The position numbers and the translations under genes are program-made. DNA of 64,000 nt, taken from positions 186,001-250,000 of the forward strand of contig NZ_SORO01000002.1 of assembly GCF_004368965.1 (NCBI RefSeq). Reading direction: 5' to 3'. Source of the DNA: Leptospira meyeri. GTDB lineage: Bacteria; Spirochaetota; Leptospiria; Leptospirales; Leptospiraceae. Within the stretch, counting starts at the first letter, position 1. Every line of letters begins with the position of its first letter. Of the stretch, positions 54,532 through 63,499 are shown in pieces. The notes under the pieces are model-generated. The model made no database searches. It was given only the letters and a program-made list of their open reading frames with translations, and was not told the DNA's origin.

Positions 54532-54987
54532 ATGAGAGAAACAATGTCTGTATTTACCTTTGATGAACCAATCGAACGATTGTGGGCGGGTGTTACCGTC
54601 TATGAAGTGTTAGTCCATTGGTTGGCAGATGAAGTAAGAGGAAGACCAAAAGTTGGTGGGGATTTCTCATGGACTTGGAAATTGGGTTTGGAAGGTGATT
54701 TCACCACTCACGGAATTTATAAAAAGATTGAGCCATTAAAAGAATTGGTGATGGAATGGAAAGACCATCCTGCTGATCCGACAGGTGCAATTTATTTACA
54801 ATTATTATTCGAATCGAAAGGACAAAATCAATCTCAGTTAACGATTGTTAATGGAGGGTTCCCGGATGGAGAAGGATCTGATGTTTGGATTGAAGGAGCC
54901 AAAGAGGCTTGGGATGGGCAAGCCGTTCATTTAAAAGACTTCTTAAAACAAAATCCGGACATCACAAAATTTTTTAAAAAATCTTGA
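54532..54987 (+). CDS. SRPBCC/AHSA1-like domain protein
   Basis: 151-residue protein with the activator-of-HSP90-ATPase-1-like START fold (EPIERLWAGVTVYEVLVHWLAD, VGGDFSWTWKLG, EWKDHPADPTGAIYLQLLFES). These bind small hydrophobic ligands or act as regulators. The frame can extend to a TTG at 54496, but ATG 54532 gives a start matching the fold; another ATG at 54544 follows closely. No clear ribosome site. It is preceded by a hairpin. Function unknown. Confidence 0.7.
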   Translation: MRETMSVFTFDEPIERLWAGVTVYEVLVHWLADEVRGRPKVGGDFSWTWKLGLEGDFTTHGIYKKIEPLKELVMEWKDHPADPTGAIYLQLLFESKGQNQSQLTIVNGGFPDGEGSDVWIEGAKEAWDGQAVHLKDFLKQNPDITKFFKKS

Positions 54988-55045
54988 TCTCCAAGGCCTT
55001 TCTAAAATCCTGGTAAAAGTAAGGGTTGTTAAGGAGGGCTGGAAG

Positions 55046-55408
55046 ATGGAATATCCCGAATTGGAAACGTATTTCCAGAAATTAACTGATATAACTGACC
55101 GGATCGCAATGATGAATAATCATTTTGATGCGACACCTGAGATCGACATACCACAGTTATCTGAATTTTACGCAGACATTCAGTCAAAAGACTGGGAAAA
55201 TACAGATAGAGAGTATTACGACCTCTTTACTAGTTATTTTACCTTTCATGTAAAAACAGTGGAAGAAATCATTCAAGAAGCGCGTGAAATTTTGAATCCT
55301 GAAAACAGGGAATATGTAAAAAAATTGGTAAGCCATGTTCGTAATGCGGATGATTGGTTTGTCAACTTGAAAAAGAAACGTAAACTCGCTCGCACACAAG
55401 TCGCTTAA
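55046..55408 (+). CDS. Small helical protein of unknown function
   Basis: 120-residue cytosolic, acidic, all-helical-looking protein with a basic C-terminus (LKKKRKLARTQ). It starts after AAGGAGGGCTGGAAG, a strong ribosome site. No signal peptide or family recognised. It stands alone between the SRPBCC gene and the SGNH-like gene; a stem-loop follows. Confidence 0.7.
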   Translation: MEYPELETYFQKLTDITDRIAMMNNHFDATPEIDIPQLSEFYADIQSKDWENTDREYYDLFTSYFTFHVKTVEEIIQEAREILNPENREYVKKLVSHVRNADDWFVNLKKKRKLARTQVA

Positions 55409-55415
55409 ACTATTT

Positions 55416-55441
55416 CTCCCTCGGCTGAAAGCTCGGGGGAG
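55416..55441 (+). terminator. Stem-loop after the 55046 gene
   Basis: CTCCCTCGG and TCGGGGGAG pair over 9 bp with G-U wobbles around an 8-nt loop, 8 nt after the stop. No T-run follows. A possible terminator or stabiliser. Confidence 0.4.
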
Positions 55442-55491
55442 GTATCTCAATTCGCTTTACAATTAAATCCATTTCCTTTCTCCTTTCAGAT

Positions 55492-56553
55492 ATGCTCAAG
55501 GCGCGGTTCCTTTTTTACCCGGTTATTCTTTTACTATTTTTGTTTTTGGTAGATTCTATATTTCGAATCCCCTATATCCAAACGATTACCAAGATAGATT
55601 TAACGGCAGTTAACTATAAGGCAAAATCAGACTTTTTAGAAAAATTAATTTCCGAAAAACCGGGAGTGGGATCCCCAAAAACAAAAAAAATCATGTTAAT
55701 TTTGGGGTCCTCTCGTCTTCTTTATTTTGATTACGATGAATTGGTTTCGTTTTATCCAGATTGGGATATATACAATCTTTCTTCAGCAGTAACTACACCT
55801 GCTTATTACGATTTTCAGCTGACAAAGATTTTGGATGCAGGCATCAGACCAGATTTGGTCATTATGGAGACGGATCCAAATCAGTTTAATCAAAACTCCG
55901 TATTCAAAAGTTCTAACCTCACTTATAGTTTTGATTTATCTTATGTTTTGTCTAACTTGAGTTTGTTTGGAAAAGACCACGTTTCATTTTACTTGGGCCG
56001 TAAACTTTTTGCTGTTGGAACTTATAAACCGTATATAGATCAAATGTGGAAAAATTATAGAAATCCTTATTTGGACAATGCCATCGGAATGCATAAGGCA
56101 ACGTATGATTATATTCTAAGCCATAACGGAAATGGCCTTTCACCGATTGATAATTATATGGAAAAAGATTCTAACTCGTTGCAAATGACAAGCCATAGAA
56201 CCTTGGATTGGTTATTTGCTTCATATGTTCGTAGCCCTATGCAATTTGGGTTTTATGAAAAGATTTTAGATCGTTTGAAAGAGGAAAAAATCAAAACGGT
56301 AATCGTTTGGCCTCTTTCCTCTCCTGATTTTGAAACATTGATGGAAAAAGAAACATTAGTCAAAACTTGGGAAAAAGAGATCGATTTAATCACAACAAGT
56401 AGAGACTTTTCGATTTTAAAACTTAAAAATGATCCATCTTACACCTGTAATGCGTTCGCAGATGGAGGTCACGTAGCAAAAGATTGTTACCGAAGTCTAA
56501 TGCGTTCTATTCTATTGGAATATTTTCGGAAGTATGAACCAAATCATCTGTAA
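55492..56553 (+). CDS. SGNH-like exported protein, DUF1574-type (Leptospira family)
   Basis: 353-residue membrane-anchored protein (helix about 5-24). A Ser motif LILGSSRLLYF (S73/S74) and a late DGGH (D324...H327) give the Ser and Asp-His positions of SGNH hydrolases/acyltransferases such as alginate acetylases. The two-motif layout resembles the Leptospira DUF1574 family. It shares the layout with the larger protein at 61903. Its last 47 bp overlap the 3' end of the opposite-strand M30-like gene. The role, perhaps glycan acetylation or deacetylation, is inference. Confidence 0.75.
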   Translation: MLKARFLFYPVILLLFLFLVDSIFRIPYIQTITKIDLTAVNYKAKSDFLEKLISEKPGVGSPKTKKIMLILGSSRLLYFDYDELVSFYPDWDIYNLSSAVTTPAYYDFQLTKILDAGIRPDLVIMETDPNQFNQNSVFKSSNLTYSFDLSYVLSNLSLFGKDHVSFYLGRKLFAVGTYKPYIDQMWKNYRNPYLDNAIGMHKATYDYILSHNGNGLSPIDNYMEKDSNSLQMTSHRTLDWLFASYVRSPMQFGFYEKILDRLKEEKIKTVIVWPLSSPDFETLMEKETLVKTWEKEIDLITTSRDFSILKLKNDPSYTCNAFADGGHVAKDCYRSLMRSILLEYFRKYEPNHL

Positions 56554-58024
56554 ACTCAATTCCACAAATGGGGATGGGCCCTGTTGAGGATTCAATTACC
56601 GATTTGAGGGATCTTGGTTTTTTAGGAATCATGAGAGTGGTTCCTTCTTCGTTCGTTTGTACATACTTCATACTGGCACTGAGCCCAGACGGTGAATCCG
56701 CCCAAAAGAAAATTCCTTTCGTGTTTGCCGCAATCACCCTTCCATAGTTTTTTCTTGAACTTCCAGGAATGGCTGGAGTTCCAGAAGATGCAGTATAAAA
56801 ATTTGCTGAACCCTGTTTGATTGTGTTTTTGTAAGTTGTTGGTGTGACAGGATTTGTAACGATCCTTGAAAGGGTTGCGGGTAAGGGGTATCTTGCCAGT
56901 GCAGTTGTTAAATTAATGTTAGTGGGAGCAGCACCATCACTAGTCACCTGCTGGACGGAAGTAAGATCGACAAGCTGATAACTTTGTGCAGTGAGAAGGG
57001 CAAAGACACGAAAGAACACGTCCGAGTTCTGGTTCCCGAGTAAAGAGGCATCAAAATTGGGAGCAAAGGTTGTATTTTTAAATAAATTCATTAAGTTCCC
57101 AGTTGAGTTGGCTCTTGTACCAGAAGTCCCAATGACTGTTTCTCTAAAGAAGTTTTGTCTTTGTGGTTCATTAGTTCCAGAGATGTCATAGAGATAACGC
57201 ATAAACACATAAGCAAAAGAATATTGTTTTAGAACATCGGAACTACTACTATCCCAATCTAAAAGAGAAATACCATTGATCCCATCGGAACAACGAGAAT
57301 CATTTACTCCCGAATAACAATCCAATCGACTGATTTGTGGCCCGTAACCAGCTATGTCACTGGCTACTTCGCTTGTTCCTTCGTTGATCCAAAGTTCGTC
57401 GGTTTGGTTTACCGCACGCATTCTTGGATATCGGAGTAGATGTTGGAATTCATGGGCTGCAGTAGATGCAAACGCATTCGGATCATTTTTGAGAGCCACA
57501 ATCAATTCTTTTCCATCCATATACAGAACTTCTGCATAATTGGACCTTACTCTAGAAAATAGATTGTCAGGAAAATAATTGATAGGGTCAAAATATCCTG
57601 CCACATAGGCACTGTTTGCTGTGGCACCATCACGAATGTCCATCACGAGGATTTTTACTTTCCCATCTCCATCGATATCACTTGGTGCACCAAAGGTACT
57701 TACGAGCGTAGGGTAAGTAATTGTATCAAAATCGCTGGCAAATTTTAATAAGTCGTAATTTACAGATAGAGACCTTTCTTTGTAAACTTCGACATTCGTA
57801 CCTGAACTAACCAAATCAACGGAAACACAAACACTGGATTGTGTGATTAAATCCCTTGCCCAGAGATCGGGTCCATTCACACAGTTACTTCCTAGCAAAG
57901 AATAGGCTCCCAGAAGTAGAACCAGATCGTTATTTTTTTCTGTTTGTGGATTGAGTGGATTGCAATAAAATGTGAATGATGTTAAAAGGAAGAAAGGAAA
58001 AAGGATCAATCGTTTTAAATGCAT
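56507..58024 (-). CDS. M30-like (hyicolysin-type) metallopeptidase lipoprotein
   Basis: 505-residue lipoprotein (signal peptide then Cys21 in SFTFYC). The zinc site is H191EFQH195 in TAAHEFQHLLRYP, with glutamate third ligand in LWINEGTSEVASD (E215), typical of the M30/hyicolysin group of gluzincins. The remaining domain (about 240-505) is beta-rich. Secretion to the cell surface is likely. Its start forms an ATGCAT with the divergent 58019 gene; the C-terminal 47 bp are convergent with the SGNH gene. Confidence 0.82.
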   Translation of the reverse strand: MHLKRLILFPFFLLTSFTFYCNPLNPQTEKNNDLVLLLGAYSLLGSNCVNGPDLWARDLITQSSVCVSVDLVSSGTNVEVYKERSLSVNYDLLKFASDFDTITYPTLVSTFGAPSDIDGDGKVKILVMDIRDGATANSAYVAGYFDPINYFPDNLFSRVRSNYAEVLYMDGKELIVALKNDPNAFASTAAHEFQHLLRYPRMRAVNQTDELWINEGTSEVASDIAGYGPQISRLDCYSGVNDSRCSDGINGISLLDWDSSSSDVLKQYSFAYVFMRYLYDISGTNEPQRQNFFRETVIGTSGTRANSTGNLMNLFKNTTFAPNFDASLLGNQNSDVFFRVFALLTAQSYQLVDLTSVQQVTSDGAAPTNINLTTALARYPLPATLSRIVTNPVTPTTYKNTIKQGSANFYTASSGTPAIPGSSRKNYGRVIAANTKGIFFWADSPSGLSASMKYVQTNEEGTTLMIPKKPRSLKSVIESSTGPIPICGIEFTDDLVHTSENIPIE

Positions 58025-58666
58025 AAATTCCTAGTAGCAGGCCTTTTTTCCCTGACATTCATTTGGACGAATCCAAACTTTGCAAAGTCACTGGACGGTC
58101 TGTATTTTTCCGAAATGCTACCTACGGAAAATGGCTACCTAATTCTAGGAATAGAAATTTTTACAGAAAAGGGAAACTCTTTTTACAATGCGCAGGAGCT
58201 TCGGTTTCAAAAATCCCGTGGTTGGGAAGAGGTTTTATTTGTTGGAAAAGTGACCCGGGATGGTAAGGACCTCATTCTTGTCCCAGAAGCTTGCCAGATC
58301 CGAGCCACAGAGACTTGGGGGAAAAAAATGGCCCTCCTCAGGCGGTTCGACTGCGACCATTTGGAGTTTCGGTTGGGGCCTTTTGGGTCAGGTCCACTAG
58401 TCCTTTCTGAGTCTTTGCTCGGAACTTGGAAAGAAGTGCTGATGCCCTACGTTTTGGACCATAGACCAGGGGATCCGGTGGCCATTCATTTTGATGCCCC
58501 ACAAATCACAACAGAAGGCATTTGGGGCTTCCATCTGAACGGACTTGGTGGCAAAGACCCCGAAAAGTCATGGAATCCTTCTAAGCGAATTTGGGAGCCC
58601 TTCCAAGGGTATCGTTCTCGTCCTGGTTTGCAATTCTACCGTTGGAAACGATCCTTTTCTAATTGA
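58019..58666 (+). CDS. Exported protein of unknown function
   Basis: 215-residue protein with a signal peptide (VAGLFSLTFIWTNPNFA) and a beta-rich mature domain (LDGLYFSEMLPTENGYLILGIEIF). No family recognised. The start codon ATG and that of the opposite-strand M30-like gene together make ATGCAT, so each gene's promoter must lie inside the other's coding region. AAGGA is 13 nt upstream, a weak ribosome site. Confidence 0.7.
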   Translation: MHKFLVAGLFSLTFIWTNPNFAKSLDGLYFSEMLPTENGYLILGIEIFTEKGNSFYNAQELRFQKSRGWEEVLFVGKVTRDGKDLILVPEACQIRATETWGKKMALLRRFDCDHLEFRLGPFGSGPLVLSESLLGTWKEVLMPYVLDHRPGDPVAIHFDAPQITTEGIWGFHLNGLGGKDPEKSWNPSKRIWEPFQGYRSRPGLQFYRWKRSFSN

Positions 58667-58700
58667 CCCACTAGTCCATTCCAGGGACTTTCCTTTTACA

Positions 58701-60176
58701 TTGAAAAAGATCAGAATTGGGGTCATTGCGGCTGCCGGAAAAGGAACCCGAGCATATCCCCGAACCAGCTTCATTCCAAAACCTCTCTTCGTCATTGAAG
58801 GAAAGTCCATCCTCCACCGAAATGTGGAGCTCATGGTGAAGACCTTTGGAATTGAAAAGGTCTATGTACTCGTAGGCCACCTCAAAGAACAAATCATTGC
58901 AGAGATTGAACACATCCGATCCATAATACCCAAAGTGGTTATTGAACCAGTTGCTTGGACAGAGAAAGGGTTGGCTTCTGATGTGGCGAGTCTTGAAAAA
59001 ACCATTCATGAACCTTTTCTAACGATTCTTGGGGATGAATTCTATTATCGAACTGACCATGATATCTTTTTAAAAGTTTTAAAGAAACATCCCAATATGG
59101 CAGCTTCCATTGGGATAGTGAAAACATCATTACTCTCAAGAATTCGCAAAAATTATTCTGTTGTATTAGAGAATGATAAAATTCTTAATTTAGTTGAGAA
59201 ACCTGAAAATCCTCCCAATGAACTTTTAGGATTGGGCAGTTATTTTTTTACCCCAGAATACTTTGAGTTTTTTAAAAAAACTCCCGCATCACAAAAGTCA
59301 GGTGTGATCGAAATTACTGATGTCATAGATAAAATGGCGAAGGAGTCCAAAGGAGGGGTGTATGCAACCATGCTCAGTTGTGAATACTTCAACATCAACT
59401 CCATGCAAGATTATTATCATGCAGTATATGAAGTGAGAAATGACTTATTCCATAAGTTTAAAACCAGTTTGGTCATTCCAACCAACAACAATGAAAGATC
59501 CATTACAGATGTGATTGTTGACTTCAAAGACAAATTTAACGAAATCATTGTCATTGATAATGAATCAACTGATGAGACTTTGGCTCTCAGTAAAAAAGAG
59601 AAAGTGAAAACTTACACATTTCCTGGTGATGGCGATCCCACGAGACTCGGAGAGCAAGTAAGAAGGGGAATCGAATACGCAACTGGAGATATCATTGTTG
59701 TTGTTTCTCCCGATGGATCTTTTAGATCCAAAGACTTCCCAAAGTTACTCGAATATATGAAAGATTCGGATATGGTGATTGGGACACGCACCACTAGGCA
59801 GATGATCGAACAAGGTTCGAACTTAAAACCACTTTATCGTTTGGTGAATTTACTGATGGGTAAATTGGTCGAAGTATTTTGGTGGGGACAAGAACCTCGA
59901 TTTACCGATGTGGATTGTCAGTTTTTTTCTGTTTGGCGAGAATCTTACGAACGAGTGAAACCACAACTTGTTGTTGAAGATCGTAAGTTCATTGTAGAAC
60001 TGATGATCGATATTGTAAGGTCACATATGCGTTGTATTGAAATCCCAGTTTCTTATTTCAAACCAGTGGGGCAAGTGGAATATAGATTACGTGATATGAT
60101 TTCTGATTCCATTCATATAATGAAATTAATTTTATCTAAAAAGTTTTACCTAGGAGAAGATCGCGATGGCGAATAA
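58701..60176 (+). CDS. Sugar nucleotidyltransferase fused to a GT2 glycosyltransferase
   Basis: 491-residue two-domain protein. Residues about 4-240 are a nucleotidyltransferase (GVIAAAGKGTRAYPRTSFIPKPLF gives the nucleotide loop; LTILGDEFYY the metal strand). Residues about 255-420 are a GT2 glycosyltransferase (KTSLVIPTNNNERSIT; IVIDNESTDETL; GDIIVVVSPDGS). The frame extends to 58545 over the previous gene; TTG 58701 (KKIRIGVIAAAGKG) is the natural start, though no good ribosome site precedes it. It begins the surface-glycan locus. Its stop overlaps the epimerase by 11 nt. Confidence 0.8.
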   Translation: MKKIRIGVIAAAGKGTRAYPRTSFIPKPLFVIEGKSILHRNVELMVKTFGIEKVYVLVGHLKEQIIAEIEHIRSIIPKVVIEPVAWTEKGLASDVASLEKTIHEPFLTILGDEFYYRTDHDIFLKVLKKHPNMAASIGIVKTSLLSRIRKNYSVVLENDKILNLVEKPENPPNELLGLGSYFFTPEYFEFFKKTPASQKSGVIEITDVIDKMAKESKGGVYATMLSCEYFNINSMQDYYHAVYEVRNDLFHKFKTSLVIPTNNNERSITDVIVDFKDKFNEIIVIDNESTDETLALSKKEKVKTYTFPGDGDPTRLGEQVRRGIEYATGDIIVVVSPDGSFRSKDFPKLLEYMKDSDMVIGTRTTRQMIEQGSNLKPLYRLVNLLMGKLVEVFWWGQEPRFTDVDCQFFSVWRESYERVKPQLVVEDRKFIVELMIDIVRSHMRCIEIPVSYFKPVGQVEYRLRDMISDSIHIMKLILSKKFYLGEDRDGE

Positions 60177-61206
60177 AGTATTGGTAACAGGCGGATGCGG
60201 ATTTTTGGGGTCCCATGTTTGTGAATTATTCCGTAAAGAAGGTTGGGATGTTGTTAGTTTTGACAACATGACAAAATATGAATTAAAACGCACAGGTTAT
60301 GGAACTGACGCCACTCGTGATTATAACTGGAATTATTTAAAGTCGATTGGTGTCACAATGGTAAAAGGTGACATTCGAAATTTAGAACATCTTATGGATC
60401 GTTCTGCAGATTGTGATTATATCATCCATACAGCGGCGCAACCTGCCATGACCATTTCCTGGGAGGACCCGGAACTAGATTTTTCAACTAACGTGATTGG
60501 AACTTTTAATGTTATGGAAGCGGCAAGGAAACACAAAATTCCAGTCGTGAATACATCCTCCATTCATGTCTATGGAAATTCCATTAACGATAGTTTGACG
60601 GAAGGGAAAACCTCTTATGAAAGAAATCCAGTAGAAATCCCTGTTACCCAACCAACTATGGTGGGCCAGATTTCTCCTCTTCATGCTTCGAAAATGAGTG
60701 CTGAACATTATGTACGTTCTTATACGGATATGTATGGTGTAAAAGCAGCGAGTTTCCGGTTTACCGGGATTTATGGGGAACGTCAGTTTGGTGGTGAAGA
60801 CCACGGATGGGTAGCAAACTTTGCCATTCGTTCTGTATTTGGACTACCACTTCGTATTTTTGGGACGGGTAAACAAACTCGCGATATTTTACATGCTGAA
60901 GATGGTGCTAAATCTTATTTGGAGTTTTTTAAAAATCCGATACCTGGTGTTTATAATATTGGTGGTGCAAGCCCTCATAAAATTTCCCTTCTGGAATGTA
61001 TTCATTTGATTGGAGAAATCCTTGGTAAAAAACAAGAAATACTTTTTGAAGTAGAAAGGCCAGGTGACATGCGTTACTTTATTTGCGATATTACTGAAGC
61101 AAAAAAATTCGGTTTTAATCCAAAGATTCTTCCGAAAGAAGGTGTCACTCGACTTCTCAAGTGGATTGAAGCGAACAAGGACGTATTCAATATTTCTGGA
61201 AAGTAG
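60166..61206 (+). CDS. NAD-dependent sugar epimerase/dehydratase (CDP-tyvelose/paratose-epimerase-like), Tyr missing
   Basis: 346-residue extended SDR protein. The NAD site is VTGGCGFLGSHV (residues 7-18), and the Ser-Thr strand NTSSIHVYG (about 129-137) is present. At the catalytic YxxxK site the sequence is SPLHASK, with Leu172 where Tyr is expected and Lys176 kept. The flanking RFTGIYGERQFGGEDHGWV resembles RfbE/TyvE-type 2-epimerases. So either a different base is used or activity is altered. It is in a glycan operon with overlapping genes, so it probably acts on a nucleotide-sugar. Confidence 0.82.
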   Translation: MANKVLVTGGCGFLGSHVCELFRKEGWDVVSFDNMTKYELKRTGYGTDATRDYNWNYLKSIGVTMVKGDIRNLEHLMDRSADCDYIIHTAAQPAMTISWEDPELDFSTNVIGTFNVMEAARKHKIPVVNTSSIHVYGNSINDSLTEGKTSYERNPVEIPVTQPTMVGQISPLHASKMSAEHYVRSYTDMYGVKAASFRFTGIYGERQFGGEDHGWVANFAIRSVFGLPLRIFGTGKQTRDILHAEDGAKSYLEFFKNPIPGVYNIGGASPHKISLLECIHLIGEILGKKQEILFEVERPGDMRYFICDITEAKKFGFNPKILPKEGVTRLLKWIEANKDVFNISGK

Positions 61207-61207
61207 A

Positions 61208-61930
61208 ATGCAAAATAGAACTTTAGTTGTCATCCCTGCATACAATGAAGCCGAAACCATTGAAGAAGTGATTCGAGGGGCCATTGTTTATGCCGATGTT
61301 TCGGTGACGGATGATGCAAGTAAGGATGCCACGCCGACTATTTTAACTAAACTACAGAAGGAATTTGGCAAACGTCTTCATGTGATTCGCCATGAAAAAA
61401 ATACCCATATTCCAAAGGGAATCCAAGATGGTATGAAATATGCGGTAGAAAAAGGATATGATTGGGTGATCACAATGGATGCCGGCTTGTCGCATGACGC
61501 TAGTTATCTAAAGGAATTTCAATCTTATCCTATGTGTGACCTTGTCATTGGATCTAGAACTTCCACTGTCAATGTTCCGTTATACCGTAAGTTCATATCT
61601 TGGCTTGCTGCCAAAGTTATGAATTATTGTTTGTCCAAAGGTATTTTCAATTTATTTGGAGCAAACTTACGTGATTGTACAAGCGGATACAGAAGGTATT
61701 CAAAACCGATGTTTCAAAAAATTGCAGCATATCCTTTGGAATCAATTGCATTTGATTTCCATATGGAAGCTCTCTCAATTGTTGCAAATAATGATGGATC
61801 CATAAAAGAATTACCCATCCGTTATGTTTTTTCAAACAGTAGTTTCAATCGCAAAGTTTTGAAGCTTGCAATCCAATTTGCTAAAAAACTATTATTAAGA
61901 AAATGGAAACTGATCCCTCAATATCCGTAA
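61208..61930 (+). CDS. GT2 family glycosyltransferase (polyprenyl-phosphate-sugar synthase-like)
   Basis: 240-residue glycosyltransferase with VVIPAYNEAETIEEVI (about 7-22), VSVTDDASKDATP and WVITMDAGLSHD (DxD-like). The compact size and motif set resemble dolichol-phosphate mannosyl-type synthases that make polyprenyl-phosphate sugars, though no C-terminal membrane helix is present. The longer frame to 61064 is not used: ATG 61208 follows the epimerase stop by 1 nt and begins at the domain. Such a product would feed GT-C enzymes such as those at 24520 or 63500. Confidence 0.85.
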   Translation: MQNRTLVVIPAYNEAETIEEVIRGAIVYADVSVTDDASKDATPTILTKLQKEFGKRLHVIRHEKNTHIPKGIQDGMKYAVEKGYDWVITMDAGLSHDASYLKEFQSYPMCDLVIGSRTSTVNVPLYRKFISWLAAKVMNYCLSKGIFNLFGANLRDCTSGYRRYSKPMFQKIAAYPLESIAFDFHMEALSIVANNDGSIKELPIRYVFSNSSFNRKVLKLAIQFAKKLLLRKWKLIPQYP

Positions 61931-63477
61931 ACAAATCTCGTTTCGGATTGAAATGGAGAGTGTTTTTTCTCACCTGTTGTTTGCTTGGTGGGATTTTTTT
62001 GTTAGATCGAATTCTTTTTTTCGATCTCTATTTTCTTTTCCCAAATGAAACAGAATGGGATTCATCTCCTTGGTATAACTTCATACATAAAACAAAGGTA
62101 TTACAGTCCACAAAAGATAAACATAGAACCATCATCACTGGAAGTTCTGTTGCCCTCTATTCAGTTCTGCCAGATGAATTAAACAAAAAAGATATCTCAA
62201 AAACAAGATATTCTTTTTTTTCTCATGTTGCAATGGCTCCTACGGATCTTTTTTATTATAAAGAAATCCTTCTCGAATCTCATCCCGACTTAGTGGTTTA
62301 TTTACATAATTTTGCAGATTTACAATGGGAATATTTAGAACCTAAAGAGGGGAAACTTGAATTCAATGAAACCCAATGGCTTCAAGAATTTGGAGAAAGA
62401 TATCCTGCAAAAACAATCTATCCGGATGCGTATTTGAATGATCATTGGATGGAGTTACCTAGAAAAACAATTTCTAAACTTGCAACAAAATCCCTTTTTT
62501 ATGTGAGTCGGTTTCGAGTGTTCTTTTGGGATCCGATCGAAGTTTATATCGATAATCATTTTCGCAGTGGTAGAAAGTATCATCTGTACCAAGGTGAAAA
62601 GCCAAGGGAAGGGATTTGGTCTAAGGGATGGACAAGGGAAGTGGCAACTCTGTCTTGTCCCGAAAAAAAACCTAAAGAATCTATATTTACACAGAGACCC
62701 AATACAAAGTTAAAATTTCGTTTTTATTCAAATGAGAATTCTCTAACTAACCAAAAACCAATTTTTGAATTGGAAAAAACTTATGAACGTTCCGGTTGGA
62801 ATGATTTGGTTTGGATAAATCTGATCCCCGATTCACCAGAATGGTCTCTAGTACAACTTCAAGTTGTGTCGGAGTTGTCTTCTGCAAAAGAAGTAAATCT
62901 CATTCGGTATGGGAATGATGAAAAAGTGGGAGTCCGGCTCTCTCATTTTTTTTGCAAAAAAGTGGATGTAAAAAATCGTTCTTACTCTCGATCAAGCTAT
63001 TGGGATGACACTCGTTTGGTGACGATGGCAGTCGATGATTTTAAAAAAGATTACTTTGAAAGAATGATTCGTGATGCTGGCTCAAGGAATGAACTCTGGA
63101 GGTTACACTTTGTTCGAGAAGCAAAAAAAAATGTAAACTCAGTTTTATTTGAGCCTTGGTTGGAATTCAACCGTATCCTGGAGATATCTGATTATTTTTA
63201 CAAAAACAAAATCCCCTTTGTATTGATTTTAAGTCCTGAGAATCCAATTGAATTTGCATTTTATAAAAATTCGCAATGGAGAAAAGACTGGATTTCAAAT
63301 TTAAAATCGCATTTAGAACTCAGAGGTCAGACTTTAATCGATCATACTGAAGTTGTGAGTGATGTCCGTTATTTTTTTGACCCGCATCATTTAACATACG
63401 AAGGTGCTCTGTTTTATAGTTCTATTTTTTCTAATTCTTTAGAGTTAAAAATCCCAAAAATAAATACTCAAAATTAA
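61903..63477 (+). CDS. Large SGNH-like exported protein, DUF1574-type
   Basis: 524-residue protein with an N-terminal membrane helix (about 18-45). The Ser motif TIITGSSVALYS (S81/S82) and late DPHH (D493, H496) give an SGNH Ser and Asp-His pair, like the smaller protein at 55492. Between them lie a long insertion and beta segments. It overlaps the GT2 gene by 28 nt. Fits an acyltransferase or esterase acting on the locus's glycan, as AlgJ/AlgX-type proteins do; inference. Confidence 0.75.
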   Translation: METDPSISVNKSRFGLKWRVFFLTCCLLGGIFLLDRILFFDLYFLFPNETEWDSSPWYNFIHKTKVLQSTKDKHRTIITGSSVALYSVLPDELNKKDISKTRYSFFSHVAMAPTDLFYYKEILLESHPDLVVYLHNFADLQWEYLEPKEGKLEFNETQWLQEFGERYPAKTIYPDAYLNDHWMELPRKTISKLATKSLFYVSRFRVFFWDPIEVYIDNHFRSGRKYHLYQGEKPREGIWSKGWTREVATLSCPEKKPKESIFTQRPNTKLKFRFYSNENSLTNQKPIFELEKTYERSGWNDLVWINLIPDSPEWSLVQLQVVSELSSAKEVNLIRYGNDEKVGVRLSHFFCKKVDVKNRSYSRSSYWDDTRLVTMAVDDFKKDYFERMIRDAGSRNELWRLHFVREAKKNVNSVLFEPWLEFNRILEISDYFYKNKIPFVLILSPENPIEFAFYKNSQWRKDWISNLKSHLELRGQTLIDHTEVVSDVRYFFDPHHLTYEGALFYSSIFSNSLELKIPKINTQN

Positions 63478-63499
63478 ATCCTTAGTCTGGAGTAGACAG

